Made by a program: the position numbers and the translations under genes
Shown: positions 23,249-34,600 of the stretch, piece by piece
Numbering within the stretch: position 1 is the first letter of the stretch
How the letters are laid out: the number at the start of each line of letters is the position of its first letter
Source: Sapria himalayana
Lineage: Eukaryota; Streptophyta; Magnoliopsida; Malpighiales; Rafflesiaceae
Length of the DNA: 64,000 nt
NCBI GenBank assembly: GCA_029783825.1
Contig: JAREIK010002450.1
Coordinates: 2,408,039-2,472,038 of the forward strand
Direction: 5' to 3'
Notes under the pieces: model-generated
Database searches by the model: none
What the model saw: only the letters and a program-made list of their open reading frames with translations
Told to the model about the DNA's origin: nothing

Positions 23249-24790
23249 GGTGCACTAGCTAGTATAGCTTCGCGGGAATGGGATATGCTAGAAACTGTGG
23301 AACAATTCAGCTTATAATATAGCAGTCAAAGTCAGGGTGTTATCGGAAGTTTAGTAGTTATACCTTCACTATTAAATAAAGTGATTGAGATGCAGAAACA
23401 AGATGCAGAAATATTATTTATAAAGAATCGAGCAGAGACTGGTACGTGTGATGAAGGTTAGGCTATTCATATGGATGGTAGTCTTCAGTTTAGGGGATGG
23501 ATTGTGGTTCCTCGGATAGTGGAATTGAGAGAGGAGTTTCTTAAGGAATCTCACTATTCTCATTTTACAATACCTCCAAGCGGCACAAAAATGTATAATG
23601 ATCTTCGTCATTAGTATTACTGGAATGGGATGAAGAGACATATCGGGGATTTTGTTCGACGATGCCTCACGTGTCTGCAGATAAAGGCTGAGCATCAAAG
23701 GCCAGCTGGATTACTCCAGCCTTTGGAGGTAGTAGAGTGGATATGGAAACATATCACAATGGATTTTGTGACTCACTTGCCACGGACATCACGAAAATAT
23801 GATGCTGTGTGGGTAATTGTGGACCGGCTTACAAAGTCCGCACATTTTCTAGCATTGAAAATGACCTTCATACACGAGGAATTGTGTAGGTTATACATAC
23901 GAGAAATTATCCGATTACATGGAGTGACAATATCTATTGTATCAGACAGAGATTCCTGATTTACGACTCATTTTTGGAAAAGTTTACAGAAAGTAATGAG
24001 AACACGGTTGATAATGAGCACTACTTTCCATCCACAAACAAATGGTCAGTCGGAAAGAACCATACAAGTTTTGGAATATATGTTGTGAGCATGTTGTCTA
24101 GATTTCAAGGGTAGCTGGGAAGAACATCTGCCTATGGTAGAGTTTGCCTATAATAATAGTTATTAAGCAAGTATCCAAATGTCACCATATGAAACATTGT
24201 ATGGAAGGTCATGTCGATCTCTAGTTTGTTGGGCTCAGGTGGGAGACCGATCTATCACGGGCCCAGATGTGATTAGAGATATCTCAGAGAAAGTAGTTTT
24301 GATATGACAATGTCTTCTTACCACACAAAGTCGACAGAAAAGTTATGCTGATAAACGAAGACGACCCTTAGAATTTAAAGCAGAAGATCATGTTTTCTTG
24401 AAAGTGATACCAAAAAGGGGAGTAATCAGATTTGGCAAGCATGAAAAGTTATCACCAAGATATATTGGGCCTTTCGAAATACTCGAGAAGGTGGGTTTGG
24501 TTGCTTTATCTTATTGGCATTACTACCATATTTATCTGGTGTCCACAAGATATTTCACGTCTCTATGCTTAAAAAATATATTTTTGATCCAACTCATGTA
24601 ATGGATTGGGGAGAACTAGTTATTGACGCAAATGGAATATTTTAAAGAAATGCAGTGGGAATCATTGATAGTCGAGATCAAGTTTTGTGATGCAAAACTG
24701 TGATATGACATGATGCGTATGGGCCCCAATCCATTAAAGAAATGCAGATGGAACCAATAATTTGTAGTTGATTGAAAAACTTTGTTTGGT
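23249..24790 (+). pseudogene. gypsy-1 integrase with chromodomain-like tail, broken
   Basis: The His-His-Cys-Cys zinc domain is at 23530-23690 (KESHYSHFTIPPSGTKMY, RRCLTCLQIKAEHQRPAG). The core carries Asp at 23762 (TMDFVTHLP), Asp at about 23943 (SIVSDRDS, followed by a stop) and Glu at about 24053 ([11 protein letters not shown]). MVEFAYNNSY and SPYETLYGRSCRS follow. The C-terminal GPF motif is at 24398-24500 (RYIGPFEILEKVG). After a frame break, DSRDQVL.CKTV near 24668 matches the start of the chromodomain of Del/Tekay integrases. Such tails guide insertion to heterochromatin in intact elements. Confidence 0.93.
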
Positions 24791-24884
24791 ATTCAGATTA
24801 GGTATAATGTGCTAAGATTAATAAGTTATACAAGTTGATAATATGAATCACACTACATACCATAGAAACTTTGTGATGCTGTGG

Positions 24885-25265
24885 GTCCTGATGTATATGT
24901 ACACTACATACCAATGTATACACATATACTATAGTGTATATGTATACATTGGTATTTATGTACATATACACTGAAGTGTATATGTACATATACTGAGTAT
25001 ATATGTACATATAAATACTTGTACATATATACCAGTATATATGTATATGTACATATATACTAGTATATATGTACATATACACTATAGTATATATGTACAT
25101 ATACACTATTGTATATGTACATATTTATATGTACATATAAATACTCAGTATATGTACATATATACACTACAGTGTATGTACATATACATTGTAGTGTACA
25201 TGTACATATATACTACAGTGTATATGTATACACTTGTATATATGTACATATATACTGCATTATTA
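24885..25265. repeat. Palindromic TA/TGTACATA microsatellite
   Basis: About 380 bp of variants of TATATGTACATATACAC. Most units are self-complementary (TATATGTACATATA) and open frames run through both strands only because of the repeat. It lies between the broken end of gypsy-1 and CACTA sequence. A short similar tract recurs at 25737-25775. Confidence 0.95.
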
Positions 25266-25589
25266 CATATTTATCAAAATAGAACTTTATTTATTAATTT
25301 ATTTTGATTTGATTGACTGTTTAATTTTCATAGAGATATGGTACCGCAATGTCTTCCATATGAAGCTTATAAAAGCGAAGAGATTTTTCACTATACATGA
25401 TTCACCGTGACTAAGACACCTTTGTCATGGTAGAAAGATGGTGACTAGAAGAGTTGGGGGAGAGAAAGCAACATCAATTTAGTAGATAAATTATACTTTA
25501 TGCATTGTATGTATATATATATGTATGTATGTATTGAACTTTTATCTAGTAATATCTCGTTGCAAATTTCTTGTGCTTGTGTATGCAGG

Positions 25590-25990
25590 TTCGATACAAT
25601 TTTGAACAAACAAAGATGATTTTTGAAGCCCTGATTAAGGTGTTTGTTCCTATTTTTTTATGTTTATGACAGAATATCTAGCTGTTTTATGTTCAATTTC
25701 CATAATAGATATTTATACTCTACTTTATGTAAATACTTGTACATATAGATTAGTATATATGTATATGTACATATATACCATAGAATGAGTTGCGCTTGCA
25801 TTTTGACTGGCTTACAAAGAAGTTGCAGGAAGGAGGACTATAGTTCAACATTGATGATCTATCTCAGATTGTTCGGCGTGATGCTCCAGCTACAACATCT
25901 ACTCTAGCACCTACAGCAGCACCTACAGCAACCACATTAGGATTAGCAGGAGCAGGCAACTCTACCCCAGTATCCAACATCTCACCATAA
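25590..25990 (+). pseudogene. C-terminal exons of a Ptta/En/Spm-type CACTA protein
   Basis: An exon after the acceptor TGTATGCAG (25590-25640) reads VRYNFEQTKMIFEALIK before a GT. A second exon at 25787-25990 reads ELRLHFDWLTKKLQEGG, a stop, then FNIDDLSQIVRR and an Ala/Thr/Pro-rich tail ending VSNISP and a stop codon at 25988. A coiled coil followed by a low-complexity tail is usual for the C-terminus of the second CACTA gene, thought to encode a DNA-binding accessory protein. Assignment rests on position and composition rather than a catalytic motif. Confidence 0.6.
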
Positions 25991-26152
25991 TGATTTTGAC
26001 ACTTGGTTAGATGATTGAGTGTATTACACACTTTTTTTATGTCTAAAACATGGATTTGGGGTTTTTATTTCTCTTGACTTATTTACTATATATATGCAGT
26101 ATATATATTAGTTTGCTTGTTTTAATTGTACATTTATTTTGTTTCGTAATCT

Positions 26153-26174
26153 ACACACACACACACACACACAC
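26153..26174. repeat. (AC)11 microsatellite
   Basis: Eleven uninterrupted AC units inside CACTA-2. Confidence 0.97.
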
Positions 26175-26234
26175 TAAAAGCAAGATATAAAACTCAAAAC
26201 AAAAAAAATATTTAAAAATTAATTTACCAACCCA

Positions 26235-26367
26235 ATTGAGACCAAAAACCGACCAAAATTTTTTAATATCAATGGTCGGTAAAAAGTCACCAAATGGTCG
26301 ATAATACTTTTGGAGACCAATTACCGACAATGATATTAAAAAATTTTGGTCAGTTTTTGGTCGCAAT
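26235..26367. repeat. 37-bp foldback in the CACTA-2 subterminal region
   Basis: Arms 26235-26271 and 26331-26367 are inverted copies with two mismatches, built around CCAAAATTTTTTAATATC. The 59-bp spacer has further TTACCGACC-type inverted motifs. Confidence 0.9.
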
Positions 26368-26837
26368 TTTGTCAGTTTTTACCGACCATTTGGAGACCAT
26401 TTACCGACTTAATACTTTTGGTTGGAAAATTGTGGGAATATAGTCAATAATTGTTTGTCTGTAAATGATCGGTAATTTACCGACCAACTTATTTTTTTTC
26501 GGCAAAAAAATTACCGATGAGTAAAATTGCGACTAAATAATTTGGTCGGTAAATGGTCAGCAATAGATAATGATAAAAATTTCCGATATATCTACCGATA
26601 TATCTCCAAAACATCCATAAATTCTAAGTATCAATATATCCATCAATACTGATATATCTATCATTTATTAATGCTTATATACAAAAACATACTGATATAT
26701 CTTCGAAATATCCGATATATCTGTAAAATCCAAGTACCGATATATCCGTAGAATCCGATAATTTAATCCTTGGTAATAGGTTTACTAACAAAAAAATAGC
26801 TAATTACCGACCAATAATTCGGTGAATTCTAGTAGTG

Positions 26838-27021
26838 AAGAAGAAAAAATATATAAGAAGATTATGATGATGATAATGAAATAGAAGAAGAGCACAAAGT
26901 TAAAGAATAATAAGAACAAGATAATGATTAAGATGAATAAGAAGAAAAAGAAAAAGAAAAATATAAAAAAGAAGAAGAAGAAGAAGAAGAAGAAGAAGAA
27001 GAAGGCTAAGAAGAAGAAGGC

Positions 27022-27052
<31 letters not shown>

Positions 27053-27168
27053 AAGAAGAAGAAGAAAAAGAAGAAGAATGCTAAGAAGAAGAAGAAGAAG
27101 AAGAAGAAGGCTAAGAATAAGAAGGCTAAGAAGAAGAAGAAGAAGAAGAAGAAAAAGAAGAAGAATGC

Positions 27169-27199
<31 letters not shown>

Positions 27200-28740
27200 G
27201 CTAAGAAGAAGTAGATGATGATGATGATGATGAAGTTATGATGAAGAAGATGATGATGATGAAGATGATGATGATGATGATGAAGATGATGATGATGATG
27301 ATGATGAAAAAGAAGAAGATAATGATAATGATGATAAAGATGATGATGAATAAGACAAGAGAGAAAATGAAGAAGATTAAGACAAAGAAGAAGATAAAGA
27401 TGAAGGAGAAGGAGAAAAAGAAGAATGTGAAAAAAGAAAGAATAAAAAATTGATGATAAAATTGGATATGAAGAAGTAGAAGAATAAAAAGATGAAAAAA
27501 AAACTAGTAGTATATGAAGAATAAAAAAATAATTACCAAGAAGATGATGATGATTAAAAAGAAAAAGAATGATATGAAGAAAAAGAGTAATAAAAAAATA
27601 AGAAGATGAAGAACATGAAGATGATGAAAAATAAGATGTAGAAGAAGAACATTAATATGAATATAATTAAAAGAAAAAGAAGATGAACAAGAAGAACAAA
27701 AAAAGAATAAAAATAAAAAAAGACATAATAAAAAGTAGTAGAATAAGAAGTTATAAACGAAGGATACAAAGAAGAAGAACTAAAAGAAATAAAAAATAAG
27801 ATGAATAAAAAAATTAGAAGAAGAAACTAAATCATATTATGATGAAAAATAAAAACAAGAACAAAAAAATTATAATGAATAAAAAGATGAAGAAAAAAAT
27901 TATGGAGAAGAATTTAAAAATGAAGAAGATGAAGAAGAGAAAGAAGAGAAAGAAAATTAATAAGAATAAAAAGAACAAGAAGAAAAAAATAATGATAATG
28001 ATTATGATGAACAAGAATAACCAAAAGAAGAAGTTTAAGAAAAAGAAGAAGTAGAAGACAAAGAAAAAGAAGAAGAAGAAAAAGAAGAAGAAGAAAAAGA
28101 AGAAGAAGAAGAAGAAGAATAATAATAATAATAATAAGATGATGAATAAAAAGAGAAAAAAATAGAAGTAAAAGAAGTTGACAAACATGACGATGATGAT
28201 GATGAAAAAGAATGAAGGGTAGAATAATTTAAAAAGATGAAAAATAAGTTAATGGTTAAGAATAATAAGAAGTAAGAAAATATGAAGAAGAAGAAGAAGA
28301 AGAAAAAGGAAAAAAAAGTTCAAGAAGATGAAATAGATAAAAAAAGAAAAAAAAGACAAAAAAAAAAAGAAAAATAAGAAATAAATAAAAAAGAAAAAAA
28401 GAAGTAGAAGAATTAGAAGAATAAGTTGTTGATGAAGAAGAAAATTAAGGAGAAGATGATGATGATGAGAAAGAAAAAGAAGATGTTGATGATGAGAAAG
28501 AAGAACAAGAAAAAGAAATATAAGTTGATAAAGAAGAAGAAAGAAGAGGTGAATAATAAGAAGAACAAGACACTGTTTAAAAAAGAATAAGGTGAGGAAG
28601 AAAAATATGGTGAAGTAGAATAAAAAAAATGAAGAGAAAAAAAAAGATGAAAAATAAAAGAAGTTAAAGAAGAAGATGAAAAAAGAAAAAGAAAGAGAAC
28701 AAAAAGTATTAAAACTTATAAGAAAATAAAGTTGAAGGAG
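26838..28740 (+). repeat. GAA-type purine array 1
   Basis: About 1.9 kb in which the plus strand is almost entirely A and G. The basic unit is GAA/AAG with GAT stretches (27207-27350) and scattered AAT. From about 27003 to 27205 a GCTAAG variant punctuates the array, and the segment around AAGAATGCTAAG recurs with an 87-bp period (27077 and 27164). The Lys-rich and Met-rich plus-strand frames and Phe/Ser-rich minus-strand frames are reading artefacts of the repeat. Confidence 0.97.
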
Positions 28741-29138
28741 AATGGCAATCGAGGATAAAAAATGCTTTAACTCGATAATGTGTGTAATATGTGATTGTTT
28801 GATTTAGTTTAGAATTCTTGTTTTTAATAAGCATGACACACCTCAAGAGTGTCATTTTATAGAGGCATCCCCCTTATGCCTTTGATCTAACCTCATGAAG
28901 AATATGTTGCTAAAGTAGTTTAAGCATCATTTGAACCATTTTTATTAAAAATAAAAAAAAATTAATAAACCGACACATTTTTATTTAAATATCATTTATT
29001 AATATGATATTTTGTTTTATTTTATTAAATATTATATATATATATATATTCAAGATCAATGTTATATAAATCAATTAACTTGATTTAATAATAAAATCAA
29101 ATAATTCAATTATAATCAAATTAATTATTCTATTTATA
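28741..29138. other. AT-rich spacer between array 1 and CACTA-3
   Basis: No gene seen. It has a (TA)n tract at 29033-29050. ATTCAATTATAATCAAATTAA-like wording recurs on the other side of CACTA-3 (38930-39040), so the two spacers may once have been continuous. Confidence 0.5.
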
Positions 29139-29720
29139 CACTTCAAATATATCATAGATTGTTGATGGGAATTACCAATGGAATAAAATTCATTGGTAAT
29201 TTTCATATGGATAGCAACGAAAAAAGGCATGTTTTTTTCACATATTTTTGCCACCATTTTTTGGTGGAATACTTATGGGGAAAATCACCAACAAAAATAT
29301 TCGATAGGAACTTTTTGCACATCATGTTGCTACCAAATTTAAAATATCATTTACAAATGGATACCTATGAAAAATTATTTTCACAAATATTCCATAGGTA
29401 TAATTCATGTTGTATGTAGATGCCAAATTTTTAGGTACCATTTACCAAATGAAAACCTATGGAAAATTACATATTCAATGTTCCATACAGAATTGAAAAT
29501 TTACCTATAAAATACCTATTATACATTACCTAAGGAAGTGTTCCATCGATGAATATCTACTTACCAATGGAATACCAACATAAATGTACCCACAAAAATG
29601 TTTAGTATGTTTTTTTCATGTATTATGTGAGTGCCAAATTTTAGGTATCATCTATCAACAAGAAACATATGATAATTTACCTATAGAGTATTGTAGGGGT
29701 AATTAGAAATTTACCTTTGG
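29139..29720. repeat. 5' subterminal repeats of CACTA-3
   Basis: Many copies of TTACCAATGG, CCTATGGAAAA and their complements. One forms a perfect hairpin of 10-bp arms, ATTACCAATG (29171-29180) and CATTGGTAAT (29191-29200). Such arrays bind the element-encoded accessory protein in studied CACTA systems. Confidence 0.78.
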
Positions 29721-30721
29721 AAGCATTTCACAGCTAATTCATTAATATCTTTAATTTTTAATTAGATTACCTTTTACAAAAACTCAAGCCATGTGATTTA
29801 GGTGTTTGGTCGACTTGTCACATGACTTCGGTGACTTTTATAAACCCCCTAGGTCATCATCTCTACTTGGAATCAGTCTCTTCTCTACTTGATGAATGGC
29901 TCAAGTAATGTGAATAGATAAGAATAAGTTGTTGTGTGGTGTGTAGGTAGTTGATGCATGATACTAATTTGGTTAAAGTTTTTAAGACAGTAAATTTCAA
30001 TTGGTTGATATGTTGTTTGTATTGTGTAGGTAGTTTTGATTCATGATAGTAATATGCTTTTGTTGTTTGATCATTGTTGGTTGATATATTGTTATTTGTT
30101 GTTGTTTCGATGTTTGTAATCTGTATTTGCATAATATTATTATAGTATGTTTTTTGTTGTTATTGTAATATGTATTTCATAACAATAATGTATTACATAC
30201 ATTATTTTATTTGCACACAATAATGTATGTATTTGCAAATGCATACATTATTGTAGTTTGTATTTTCAAAATATCATGATTGTATGTTATTGTTATATTT
30301 GTAGTATATATAATTTTATGGTTGTGTGTTAAGGTTGTGTTATTGTAGAATTTGCATAATATTATGGTTGTATATTATTATTTTATTATTATTATAATTA
30401 TTATTGTAGTATGTATTTGCTTAATGTTATTGTAGTATTTGTAGTATATATTTTTGTTGTGTGTTATTGTTTTGGTATTCATAATACAAGTGCGTATGTA
30501 GTATTGTATTTGCATAATATTTTGTGTGTTGTTATTTTGTGTGTTCTTTTGATTATGGTTATATTGTTGTGTGTTATTGCATCATTTATTTGCTTCCATG
30601 TTTTTGCATTTGATATTATATTATATGTATTTGTAGTATCTATTTGCTTCCATTATGTTTTTGTAGTATGTATTTGACATTATATTTGGTGTGCTATTGT
30701 AATATATATTAATTGTGTGTA
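29721..30721. repeat. GT/AT-rich region with degenerate minisatellite
   Basis: From about 30100 to 30720 loose repeats of TTGTAGTATGTATTTGCATAAT and GTGTTATTGT alternate. No coding signature is visible. It precedes the transposase gene and may be its leader or first intron. Confidence 0.65.
30217..30254. repeat. 38-bp near-perfect palindrome
   Basis: Arms ACAATAATGTATG and CATACATTATTGT are perfect over 13 bp, and the 12-base centre contains the palindrome ATTTGCAAAT. Confidence 0.9.
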
Positions 30722-31357
30722 GAGATATCAAATGGGCCATGTCATGCAGGTACAATCCATTTTTTTGGTGCATCCTGGCCACCATGCTTTGTTGGTATGA
30801 TATAATATTTATCATGGACCATGTCATGTTAGCATGGATTAAAAAAGAGACATCTCAGCATGGCCCATTGGCATGGTTTTTGGGCTAGTCATACATGATC
30901 ATGCAGAGTCATGTAGGGTCATGCCAAGCTAAGTCAGGCATGGTTAGGCTAATGTTGGGCTAGTCATACAAGATCATGCAGAGTCATGTAGGGTCATACC
31001 AAGCTAAGTCAGGCATGGTTAGGCTAACCTTGGTTAGACCAAGCTAGCCTGGATTAGTCTTGACTAGCCTAGGTTAGGCCAGGCTTGCCTTAGTCATGCC
31101 TGACTAGCCTAGGTTAGGATTAGGCTTATTGGTTTGGTCAGCCAAGCCAAACTAGTATGCATAGGTAGTCTTGTTGGATAATGCTATGTTGAGTCATCTA
31201 TGCCAAAAAGATTAGCCCAACATGGCCTGAACCATGTTGTGGATTAGCCTATGGTACGTCTAGGCATGATTCTAAATTGTGTCATGCTGTGCTAGGCATG
31301 GTCGAAGCATGCCATGCTGTGGGCCATTTTTAGGCCACCCGACCTAGTTGACACCTC
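30722..31357. repeat. GC-rich island R3 inside CACTA-3
   Basis: 636 bp starting GAGATATCAAATGGGCC and ending CCGACCTAGTTGACACCTC, the inverse of the GAGGTGTCAA start seen in R1, R2 and R4. It is rich in GGCATG, TAGCC and TCATGC, with few CpGs. A 75-bp unit starting GGGCTAGTCATACA is tandemly duplicated (30882 and 30957). It separates the transposase gene from its upstream region, so it is a later insertion. Confidence 0.72.
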
Positions 31358-31582
31358 TATTTTTATGTATATGTATCCATTTGCATATTAGTTTTAAAAT
31401 ATATTGGGTATTTATTAATGTTTGCAAAATAGAAAATTATTTTTAAGATGTAATTCATAATTATAGTAATTAATTGAGTTTTTTGAACAAATAAAGTTTT
31501 GATACTAAGTTATTAGTGTTCTAGTTGTGGTTTTTGTAAACAGGCATGTGCATGTGTACTTTATTATTGGTTCATATTATGT

Positions 31583-31603
31583 ACACACACACACACACAC
31601 ACA
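31583..31603. repeat. AC microsatellite
   Basis: Uninterrupted AC units just upstream of the CACTA-3 transposase. Confidence 0.95.
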
Positions 31604-31665
31604 TATCATTAATTAGTATTTAACAATTTGAGTATTTGTTTTTGCCTTTTTCAGAGAAAACAAAC

Positions 31666-34600
31666 ATGAGTGTGGGTCATGGATGGATGTGTACTAGGCT
31701 TAATGTTGGTAACATCATAAACAAAGATTTTGTTTAGGGGTTGAAAGTTTTCTTGGTTACGTATGTAAGCAATTAGGAACATTTGATGTGACTGAATTAA
31801 GATGTCCTTGTAAGAAGTTCATCATCAAAAATTCTTGAAAATAGTTGATGCTAGGGTGCACTTGTTTAGAAAGAGATTTGTTCCAACTATTATATGTGGA
31901 ATATACATGGAGAACCATATAAAAGTACATGCTCTGAGTAATCAACATACCATTTAATGAGTCATTGATGTTGATCTAATGAATCCATACTGCCAAATGA
32001 TTCTTGATGCTATAGGGCCTATGTTTGAGAATGACTTCATAGAGGAAGCATCTAATCTGAATGCACAAAAATTTTATGACATGCTCAATATAATTGAAGA
32101 AAAATTATGAGATAGGTGTACGAAACATTTTCATATGTCTATGGTGCCAAGATTATTGGATTTGAAATTAGAGCATCATTTTTCAGAGAGATGCATTGAT
32201 GATTTAATTTGGTTTTTACAAGAGGTTTTTATTAGAGGTATAACATAATAGTTGATGATTTTATTAGAAAAATGAACTTAGTTCAAGGCCTTGGCCTTCT
32301 AGTTGAGAAGATTGACTATTACAATAATAATTGTATGACATATTCGGGTTATGATAGTGCGTTGACAAGCTGTAAATTTTGTAATAGTCATCACTTTAAA
32401 AGGAAAAGTTAATTAGATAAAGACAAAAAATGTATCATTCAAGAGGATGTTTTACTTTTCTCTAAGCCTAATGCTGTAATGGTTATATGAATCAGAAGCA
32501 ATGACTACAAATAAATGATGACATGATAAACATATTCAAGAAGATGAGACAATATGTTATCCATCTAAATCTTAGGTATTGAAGCATTTTATCCATGTAC
32601 TTCCTTCATTTGCTTTGAAAAGTCATAATGAGATATTGGAATTAAGTACTAATAGTTTTTAACCATTCAATCAGTCAGAACAAGAATTTTCATCACGGGA
32701 AATAATAGTTATCTTATATAATTTTCCACTATGGATTTGCATGAAGGATACTTACCTCTTCATATTTATAATTGATCCTGGGCCTAACAATCTAAAAAAT
32801 AAGATAAATGTTTTTCTTCAACCTTTGATAGCAGAATTAAAATAACTTTGGGAAGTAGACATGCAAACTTATGATGCATCACAATAATAGAATTTTAAAA
32901 TGAAGGTTGTACTCATGTGGACTATTAGAAATTTTCTTGATTACTCAATGCTCCCAAATTGGAGTATATTTGGAAAAATTAACTATTTGTATTATACGAA
33001 ACATTCACAAGCATTTATATTAACTAATGGTCAGAAGATAATTTAGTTTGATAATCACTATAAGTTTCTTCCTTTTGATTATCTATTCAAGCATAACAAA
33101 AACTTTTTTTTCAAGTAATGGCACCATCACCACCTATAATGGCTAGTGAATAGATCCTAAAAAAATATATATGACTTAGATCTGAAAATTACCACTAATA
33201 TTGATTATTACGTTATTAATAGTCCAATTTGCATGACTTGTGTGTGGAAAAAAGAGTATCTTTGGGATTTACCATACTGGAGCTGAAATCTATTTAGACA
33301 TAATATAGATGTGAAGCATATTGAGAAAAATATTTTTGAAAATATAATAAATACAATTATGCATATTGATGGAAAAACTAATGATAATGATAAGGCAAAA
33401 AAGATGTACTGTTATTCTATAGAAGGTATGAGTTGGAAAAAATTGAAGTTACCAGAAAATTTTCCAAAGCATGTTACATACTAGATATATCTAATAAATA
33501 AATCTTTTGTGAATGGGTAAAAAAATAACTAAAATATTCTGATGGTTATGCTTTAAATATGATTAGGTGTGTAAACATGAGAAAACACAAATTGTTTGGG
33601 ATGAAGAGCCATGATTGGCATCTTTTCATGCAACATATAAATTCTTATTGCTTTCTATGAACTCCTTCCAACAAATAAATGAAAAGCTATTATAAAGTTA
33701 AACCTTTTTTTTTCGAAGGCTTAACTTCAATAATAATTAATGTGGAAGACATGGAGAAATTAGAAGGGGCTATTCCAATTATTATTTCCAAATTAGAGCA
33801 TATATTCTCTCTTGGTTTCTTTAATTTGATGGAACATCTTCTAATACACTTGACTTTCAAGTTAAAAATCTGTAGTCCAGTGTAGTACCATTGGATGTAT
33901 CCTTTCGAAAGGTTAAAAGTTCAATATCTTACCATATTTTATAAGTTAGTGAATATATTAGCAAAACATTATACTTACTATGCAAACTTGTTAATATAGA
34001 TTTCTTAGATATTTTAAGAAGAATGTTACCAAGAAGGCCAAGGTGAAAGGTTCAATTTGTAATGCTTACTTAGTTGAAAAGGTATACAATTTTTGTTCAT
34101 ATGATTTTGAGCCTCATGTATATACAAGAATGCAGAAAGTGTCTCACAATGATGATGATGTGATGATGACATCAAATAGATACTTTCAATATTTAAACAT
34201 CCCGTCAACCATATTACATGATCTAAATTTAGGAGGTTATCTGACAATGAGTATGAGGTTGCATGAACTTATGTTCTATTGAATAACGAGGAGTTGATCG
34301 ATATGTGATGTAAGTGTCAAAATATCTTTTCATTCACCTTAAAAGATACTTATTACTTATAACACTTGTTAAAACTATTTTTTCATTTTATAAGCATGTA
34401 TATTCATGAGATAAAACAAATATCACCTGACATTGTGGATGAGGAGCTTGATGTGAAGCTTCACAAGTATTCCATAAATTGGTTTGAGAACTATGTAAGT
34501 AAAAATTGTGATATTAAAAATAACAATTAATAATTAAAAATTTTATGATTTTAAATTTATATCCTTTTTTGTTCACAGTCACATGATAAAATCACTAACA

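Larger units (their letters stand above)
19472..24790 (+). mobile_element. Ty3/gypsy element, chromovirus type, 5' LTR present and 3' LTR missing (gypsy-1)
   Basis: A 1565-bp LTR (19472-21036) is followed by a tRNA-iMet primer site and a polyprotein in the order gag, protease, RT, RNase H, integrase, the gypsy order. The LTR end GGGGTGTCACA followed by TTTGGTATCAGAG is typical of plant Del/Tekay chromoviruses. A degraded chromodomain-like tail follows the integrase. Coding sequence stops being recognisable at about 24790. No copy of the LTR follows; instead there is a TGTACATA microsatellite and CACTA sequence. The element is therefore truncated at the 3' end or was broken by rearrangement. 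Confidence 0.94.
25290..26837 (+). mobile_element. 3' part of a CACTA transposon (CACTA-2)
   Basis: It ends with GAATTCTAGTAGTG at 26824-26837, whose complement begins CACTACTAGAATTC, a classical CACTA terminus. Before it are about 550 bp of short direct and inverted subterminal motifs (GGTCGGTAA, TTACCGACCA), characteristic of CACTA ends, and a foldback. Upstream are exons of the second CACTA gene. No left end is seen; the element is truncated to its 3' end beside the microsatellite. The GAA-type array starts at the next base. Confidence 0.88.

Noticed and set aside
24798..25307. Tyr/Ile/Met-rich frames on both strands
   Set aside because: They are translation of the TGTACATA microsatellite.
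25787..25990. Possible host gene exon with an Ala/Thr/Pro tail
   Set aside because: An in-frame stop and the position just inside a CACTA 3' terminus fit the second CACTA gene better.
26924..27214. Lysine-rich plus-strand frame resembling a nuclear localisation or histone-like protein
   Set aside because: It is a pure AAG/AAA repeat with no gene context.
28741..29138. Matching AT-rich spacers as LTRs around CACTA-3
   Set aside because: Similarity with 38930-39040 is limited to low-complexity AATTAA-type wording, and no TG...CA boundaries are visible.
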